Made by a program: the position numbers and the translations under genes
In this document: positions 59,294 through 64,000 of the stretch, one piece after another
Position numbering within the stretch: position 1 is the first letter of the stretch
Layout of the letters: every line of letters starts with the position of its first letter
The notes under the pieces: model-generated
Seen by the model: the letters and a program-made list of their open reading frames with translations, nothing else
The model's database searches: none
Told to the model about the DNA's origin: nothing
Assembly: GCF_001514285.1 (NCBI RefSeq)
Contig: NZ_KQ949023.1
Coordinates: 62,001-126,000, forward strand
From: Streptomyces sp. DSM 15324
Lineage (GTDB): Bacteria > Actinomycetota > Actinomycetes > Streptomycetales > Streptomycetaceae
Length of the DNA stretch: 64,000 nucleotides
Reading direction: 5' to 3'

Positions 59294-59889
59294 CGGGGCG
59301 TCTCCTGGTCCGTCGTGAGCGGGAAGGCATGCGTGTGCAGGCGGACCTGTGCGGTGTCGGCGGCGTCCGCGTCGGTGCAGCGGTCGCGGTACGTCGCGAT
59401 CAGCTCGTGCATCTTCTGGGTGAGTTCACGGGTGAGCTGGGGTGTCAGCCGTAGCGTCGCGCTGCTCATGTCCCAGGAGCGGTTCCAGTCCTCAGGCCAG
59501 TCGGCCCGGGTGCCGAGCCAGGTCGACAGGTCGCGGGTCTGGGTGGTGGCGACCTCGTGCAGATACAGGTGCGCCGCTCCGCGTACGGCGGGGTCGGCGT
59601 CCACGAGCAGCGAGTCGTCGAACCCCAGGCCCCGGTGGGCGGCCTTCCACCACCGCTCCCGGCCCTTGCCCCGCTCGGGATCGTCCTCGATGAAGCCGTG
59701 GGCGGCGAGCTGACGCAGGTGGTAGCTGGTGGCTCCGCTGGACTCGCCCAGTTTCTCGGCGAGTTGGGAGGCGGTGGCGGGGCCGCCGAAGCGCAGGGCG
59801 TCGAGTAGTTGCATGCGCAGGGGGTGGGCCAGCCCGCGCAAGGAGCGCGCGTCGAGTTGGCGTACCTCTGTGTCTTGGGGCTCTGGCAT
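59290..59889 (-). CDS. ArsR-type helix-turn-helix regulator
   Basis: 199 residues. LRGLAHPLRMQLLDALRFGG, ATASQLAEKLGESSGATSYH and LRQLAAHGFIEDDPERGKGR form the ArsR winged helix without metal-binding Cys. The C-terminal 110 residues are helical. ATG 59889 is chosen over an upstream frame start at 59925 because the perfect inverted repeat lies between them. Probably autoregulated. Confidence 0.88.
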   Translation of the reverse strand: MPEPQDTEVRQLDARSLRGLAHPLRMQLLDALRFGGPATASQLAEKLGESSGATSYHLRQLAAHGFIEDDPERGKGRERWWKAAHRGLGFDDSLLVDADPAVRGAAHLYLHEVATTQTRDLSTWLGTRADWPEDWNRSWDMSSATLRLTPQLTRELTQKMHELIATYRDRCTDADAADTAQVRLHTHAFPLTTDQETPR

Positions 59890-59895
59890 GCGTAC

Positions 59896-59935
59896 AAAAC
59901 TATCCTTGCAAAGGACCCTTTGCAAGGATAGTTTT
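59896..59935. promoter_or_regulatory. Perfect 19-bp inverted repeat, likely ArsR operator/promoter
   Basis: AAAACTATCCTTGCAAAGG and CCTTTGCAAGGATAGTTTT are separated by AC. The 40-bp A+T-rich island sits seven bases upstream of the ArsR ATG and six bases past the end of the Lrp gene. Inner CTTGCAAAG/CTTTGCAAG are sub-repeats, compatible with two dimers. Confidence 0.85.
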
Positions 59936-59940
59936 GCAAG

Positions 59941-60420
59941 TCACCGCTCCCGATCCTCCTCAGCCGCCTGCTCCACCAGCGGGATGATCCGCAACGGCAC
60001 CGCGTTCTCCATCACGATCGCCGTCGACGCCCGGACGATCCCCTCGAAGCCGACGACCCGGTCGATCACCCGCTGGAGGTCCGCGTTGGAGCGGGCCACC
60101 AGCCGGCACAGCATGTCGCCGCTGCCCGTGGTGGTGTGCAGCTCCAGGACCTCGGGGACCGTCGCGAGGTGGGCCCGTACGTCGGGTCCCTGGCCCTGGC
60201 GGATCTGGAGGGTGGCGAAGGCCGTCACCGGATAGCCGATGGCCGCCGGGTCCACCTCCGGTCCGAAGCCCCGGATGACGCCGCTCGACTGGAGCCGGTC
60301 CAGCCGGGCCTGCACGGTCCCCCGGGCCACCCCCAGCCGCCGGGACATCTCCAGCACCCCGATCCTCGGCTCCCGTGCCAGCAGCACGATGATCCGGCCG
60401 TCCAGATGATCGATCGCCAC
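59941..60420 (-). CDS. Lrp/AsnC-family regulator divergent from hppD
   Basis: 159 residues. An N-terminal helix-turn-helix (AIDHLDGRIIVLLAREPRIG, VLEMSRRLGVARGTVQARLD) and a RAM ligand domain (VLELHTTTGSGDMLCRLVAR, VVGFEGIVRASTAIVMENAV). GTG 60420 has GGGAGG just upstream; GTG 60441 is the alternative. It most likely senses an aromatic amino acid and controls hppD. Confidence 0.92.
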   Translation of the reverse strand: MAIDHLDGRIIVLLAREPRIGVLEMSRRLGVARGTVQARLDRLQSSGVIRGFGPEVDPAAIGYPVTAFATLQIRQGQGPDVRAHLATVPEVLELHTTTGSGDMLCRLVARSNADLQRVIDRVVGFEGIVRASTAIVMENAVPLRIIPLVEQAAEEDRER

Positions 60421-60479
60421 GCCCGCCTCCCAGATGGTCACCCTGTACGGAAAGTCTGCCGAAACCGTCGTACCGCTGA

Positions 60480-61688
<1,209 letters not shown>

Positions 61689-61708
61689 CACCGACGGGCG
61701 CCGGGGCG

Positions 61709-63148
61709 TCAGGACTCCGGCAGCGGCTCGTCCGGCACCTCGCCCAGCCCCGCCAGCGCGGCCCGGGCCGTCCGGGCGTGCAGCGGGGAGAAGTACGGGT
61801 TCAGCCGCAGCGCCTCCGCGAGATGCCGGCGGGCGTTCGCCGTCCGCTCCAGCGCGCGTTCGATCATGCCGCGGTGGTAGGAGTACGACGCGCTGAGCAC
61901 CGCCCCGCCGTGCACCCGGTCGGTGGCGGTCGTCGCGTACGTCAGCGCCTCCTCGTCCCGGCCCGCCCGGTGCAGCGCCCAGCCCAGGGCGTCCGCCACC
62001 GCGATGCCCGGCTGGCGCCGCCACTCGGCCCGCAGCCGCCGTACCGCCGACGCCGGATCCCCGTGATCCGCCTCGAACAGCCCGAGCACCAGCGCCCCGT
62101 CCACCCCGCCCGCCGCGTCCCGGCGCACCCGCTCCCGCAGCAGCGCGTACTGCTCGCGCGCCGCCCCGGTGCGCCCCGACGACTCGTACAGCTCGCCCAG
62201 TTCGAGCGCGTACTGCGGCAGCGGCTGCCCCGCCAGCGCCTCGCGGTACGCGGCGAGCGCCGGCCCGGTCCGGCCCAGCGCCGCCAGCGCCCGCCCCTGC
62301 CCGGCCCGCGCGGCCCACTGGTCCGGGTCCAGCCGCAGGGCCGCCTCGAAGTGCCGCAGCGCGCTCTCGCGCTCCCCGCGCTCGAACGCCAGCCGCCCGG
62401 CCCGCTCCAGCCACGCCGCCTCCTCGGCGGGGGAGGAGGCCCCGGCCGCCGCGTCCGCCAGCGCCGCCTGCGCGTCCTCCCGCAGCCCCTGCTCCCAGTA
62501 CACGCCCGCCGCCCGCGCCAGGACCGCCGGGCCCGAGCGCAGCTTTTGCAGCCGCTCCAGCGCCGCACGGGCCTTCTTGTGGTCGCCGAGACCCGTGTAC
62601 GCGTCGACGAGCTGCCCGTACGTCGTCCAGCGCGCCGCGGACACCCGCTGCGCGGCCCGCGCCCACGTGAGCGCCGCGGGGAAGTCCCGGCGCGCGTTGG
62701 CCAGCGCCGCCAGCCCGTCCAGCGCCTCGGCGTTGCCCCGCGGCCGCACCGTCAGCGAGGTCCGCAGCGCCCGCTCGGCCTTCGGATACAGGACGTCGGC
62801 CCCCGCGGTACGCCGCCCCTGCTCCAGGTACGCCGTCCCGAGCACCGCCCACGCCCCCGCGTCCCGGGGATGCTCGCGCACCCTGCTCTCCCGCGCGCCG
62901 ATCAGCTCCGCCAGCCCGGGCAGCGCCGCGGGCACCCCCGCCCCCACCGCCGCGGCCGCCCGCGCCCCCGCGGCCGGCGCCACCGCCCCGCGCCGCGGCC
63001 CCTGGCCGGGCACCCACAGCAGCACCGCCCCACCGGCCAGCACCAGAGCCCCCACGAGCGGGCCGGCCACCGCCCGCCGCCGATACCAGGGCACCGCCCG
63101 CGCGGTGTGCTCTTCGTTTCGTACGACGTTGTCCGTGGCGTTCTCCAT
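61709..63148 (-). CDS. TPR-repeat membrane protein
   Basis: 479 residues. One membrane helix near residues 28-45 (GPLVGALVLAGGAVLLWVPG), then at least eight tetratricopeptide repeats outside the membrane (AWAVLGTAYLEQGRRTAGAD, ALDGLAALANARRDFPAALT, AALRHFEAALRLDPDQWAAR-type units). ATG 63148 is used; GTG 63157 is possible. No signal for function; lies between hppD and an FAD oxidase. Confidence 0.85.
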   Translation of the reverse strand: MENATDNVVRNEEHTARAVPWYRRRAVAGPLVGALVLAGGAVLLWVPGQGPRRGAVAPAAGARAAAAVGAGVPAALPGLAELIGARESRVREHPRDAGAWAVLGTAYLEQGRRTAGADVLYPKAERALRTSLTVRPRGNAEALDGLAALANARRDFPAALTWARAAQRVSAARWTTYGQLVDAYTGLGDHKKARAALERLQKLRSGPAVLARAAGVYWEQGLREDAQAALADAAAGASSPAEEAAWLERAGRLAFERGERESALRHFEAALRLDPDQWAARAGQGRALAALGRTGPALAAYREALAGQPLPQYALELGELYESSGRTGAAREQYALLRERVRRDAAGGVDGALVLGLFEADHGDPASAVRRLRAEWRRQPGIAVADALGWALHRAGRDEEALTYATTATDRVHGGAVLSASYSYHRGMIERALERTANARRHLAEALRLNPYFSPLHARTARAALAGLGEVPDEPLPES

Positions 63149-63247
63149 GGCGCTCACTGTGCGCCGGTCCACGGGACGCGCCCGGGCAGGTGACGGCCGC
63201 CGGGGACGGGGTTCACACCGATGGCCCCGGGTGCGAACCTTGTGATC

Positions 63248-64000
63248 ATGAGCCGTATCGAAGCGCCACGCGACGAGGTCACGGGCAACCTCCTCGATCG
63301 TCTGCTCGCCGGCCTGCCCGCCGACGCCGTCCTCACCGACCCCGACGTCACCGCCGCGTACGCCCACGACATGGCGAGCTTCTGCCCGGCCGGCGCCCCG
63401 GCCGTCGTCGTGCTGCCCCGTACCGTCGAACAGGTCCAGCACGTCATGCGCACCGCCACCGAGCTGCGCCTGCCCGTCGTCCCGCAGGGTGCCCGCACCG
63501 GCCTGTCCGGCGCCGCCAACGCCACCGACGGCTGTGTGGTGCTCTCCCTGACCAGGATGGACCGCATCCTGGAGATCAGCCCGGTCGACCGGATCGCCGT
63601 CGTCGAACCGGGTGTCGTCAACGCCGCCCTCTCGCGCGCGGTGGACGACCTCGGCCTCTGCTACCCGCCCGACCCCTCCAGCTGGGAGATGTGCACGATC
63701 GGCGGGAACATCGGCACGGCCTCGGGCGGGCTGTGCTGTGTGAAGTACGGGGTCACGGCCGAGTACGTCCTCGGCCTCGACGTCGTCCTCGCCGACGGCC
63801 GGCTGATGTCCACCGGCCGGCGCACCGCCAAGGGGGTCGCCGGGTACGACCTGACCCGGCTGTTCGTGGGCTCGGAGGGCTCCCTCGGCATCGTCGTCCG
63901 CGCCGTCCTGGCCCTCAGGCCGAAGCCGCCGCGGCAGCTCGTGCTGGCGGCGGAGTTCGCGTCGGCGGCCGCCGCCTGCGACGCGGTCTGCCGGATCATG
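63248..64000 (+). CDS. FAD-linked oxidase (glycolate/D-lactate oxidase type), 5' part
   Basis: 251 residues to the window edge with no stop. FAD-binding PCMH domain: VVLPRTVEQVQHVMRTATEL, VVPQGARTGLSGAANATDG, PPDPSSWEMCTIGGNIGTAS, GGLCCVKYGVTAEYVLGLDV and TAKGVAGYDLTRLFVGSEGS. Resembles GlcD/D-lactate dehydrogenases that oxidise 2-hydroxyacids. The C-terminal substrate domain lies outside the window. Confidence 0.92.
   Translation, partial: MSRIEAPRDEVTGNLLDRLLAGLPADAVLTDPDVTAAYAHDMASFCPAGAPAVVVLPRTVEQVQHVMRTATELRLPVVPQGARTGLSGAANATDGCVVLSLTRMDRILEISPVDRIAVVEPGVVNAALSRAVDDLGLCYPPDPSSWEMCTIGGNIGTASGGLCCVKYGVTAEYVLGLDVVLADGRLMSTGRRTAKGVAGYDLTRLFVGSEGSLGIVVRAVLALRPKPPRQLVLAAEFASAAAACDAVCRIM

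Overview
The window is about 64 kb of high-G+C chromosome from a Streptomyces. Evidence: SmpB, tmRNA and HU of streptomycete type, DUF397/DUF5753 and CGNR families, frequent GTG/TTG starts, four-base start/stop overlaps, and gene order. The chromosomal backbone (S41 peptidase, smpB, ssrA, narK, nnaR, ECF sigma/anti-sigma, HelD-like ATPase, malic enzyme, hupA, murA, YqgE family, DUF3039, GH20, xanthine-dehydrogenase-like operon, IclR, Lon-like protease, Lrp, hppD, FAD oxidase) follows the order I recall for the S. coelicolor SCO2967 to SCO2925 region.

Layout. 1-1.3 kb: ribosome rescue (smpB, ssrA). 1.5-7.9 kb: a secreted polymorphic toxin (signal peptide, ricin lectin, long Ala-rich coiled region, Hint protease, RNase A-like C-terminus), then a protein that is a tandem duplication of itself and may be the immunity protein. 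8-13 kb: Rpn-like nuclease with an ATP-binding anti-sigma-type protein, a DUF5753/DUF397 pair, and a divergent MFS/LysR pair. 13-16.6 kb: nitrate transport and NnaR. 16.9-18.3 kb: sigma/anti-sigma pair. 18.4-25.8 kb: housekeeping genes with a structured ncRNA candidate upstream of malic enzyme. 26-34.7 kb: hexosaminidase, a three-subunit molybdenum-hydroxylase operon and a SUKH-4 protein.

34.8-52.4 kb is an actinomycete integrative and conjugative element (AICE) inserted at the 3' end of a tRNA-Cys gene. The att repeats are at 34832-34867 and 52340-52375. It carries low-G+C cargo (a deoxyribosyltransferase/TIR-like plus TPR protein), a regulatory block (GntR, HD, Pif-like NUDIX, XRE-DUF5919), and a rightward operon of about 12 kb: DUF2637, GGDEF, RRQRL protein, TraB/FtsK translocase, clt-like repeats, small Spd-like membrane proteins, C5 methyltransferase, prim-pol, DUF3987, ori-like nested repeats, xis and int. 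The operon starts from a promoter overlapped by a perfect palindrome. It is followed by an rRNA-leader-like sequence, a truncated tRNA-like fold, and the first of three copies of a hairpin with a near-identical loop. The other two copies lie before the methyltransferase and integrase genes. I consider this repeated RNA motif, together with the antitermination-like leader, the best candidate for an undescribed system here.

52.5-64 kb returns to chromosome: an MFS exporter, G+C-rich tandem repeats, a Fic/Doc toxin-antitoxin pair, a DEIH-box helicase, IclR, a Lon-like protease, an ArsR regulator beside a perfect 19-bp inverted repeat, Lrp divergent from hppD, a TPR membrane protein and a truncated FAD-dependent oxidase. 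Database-dependent names and S. coelicolor equivalences come from memory, not from a search.
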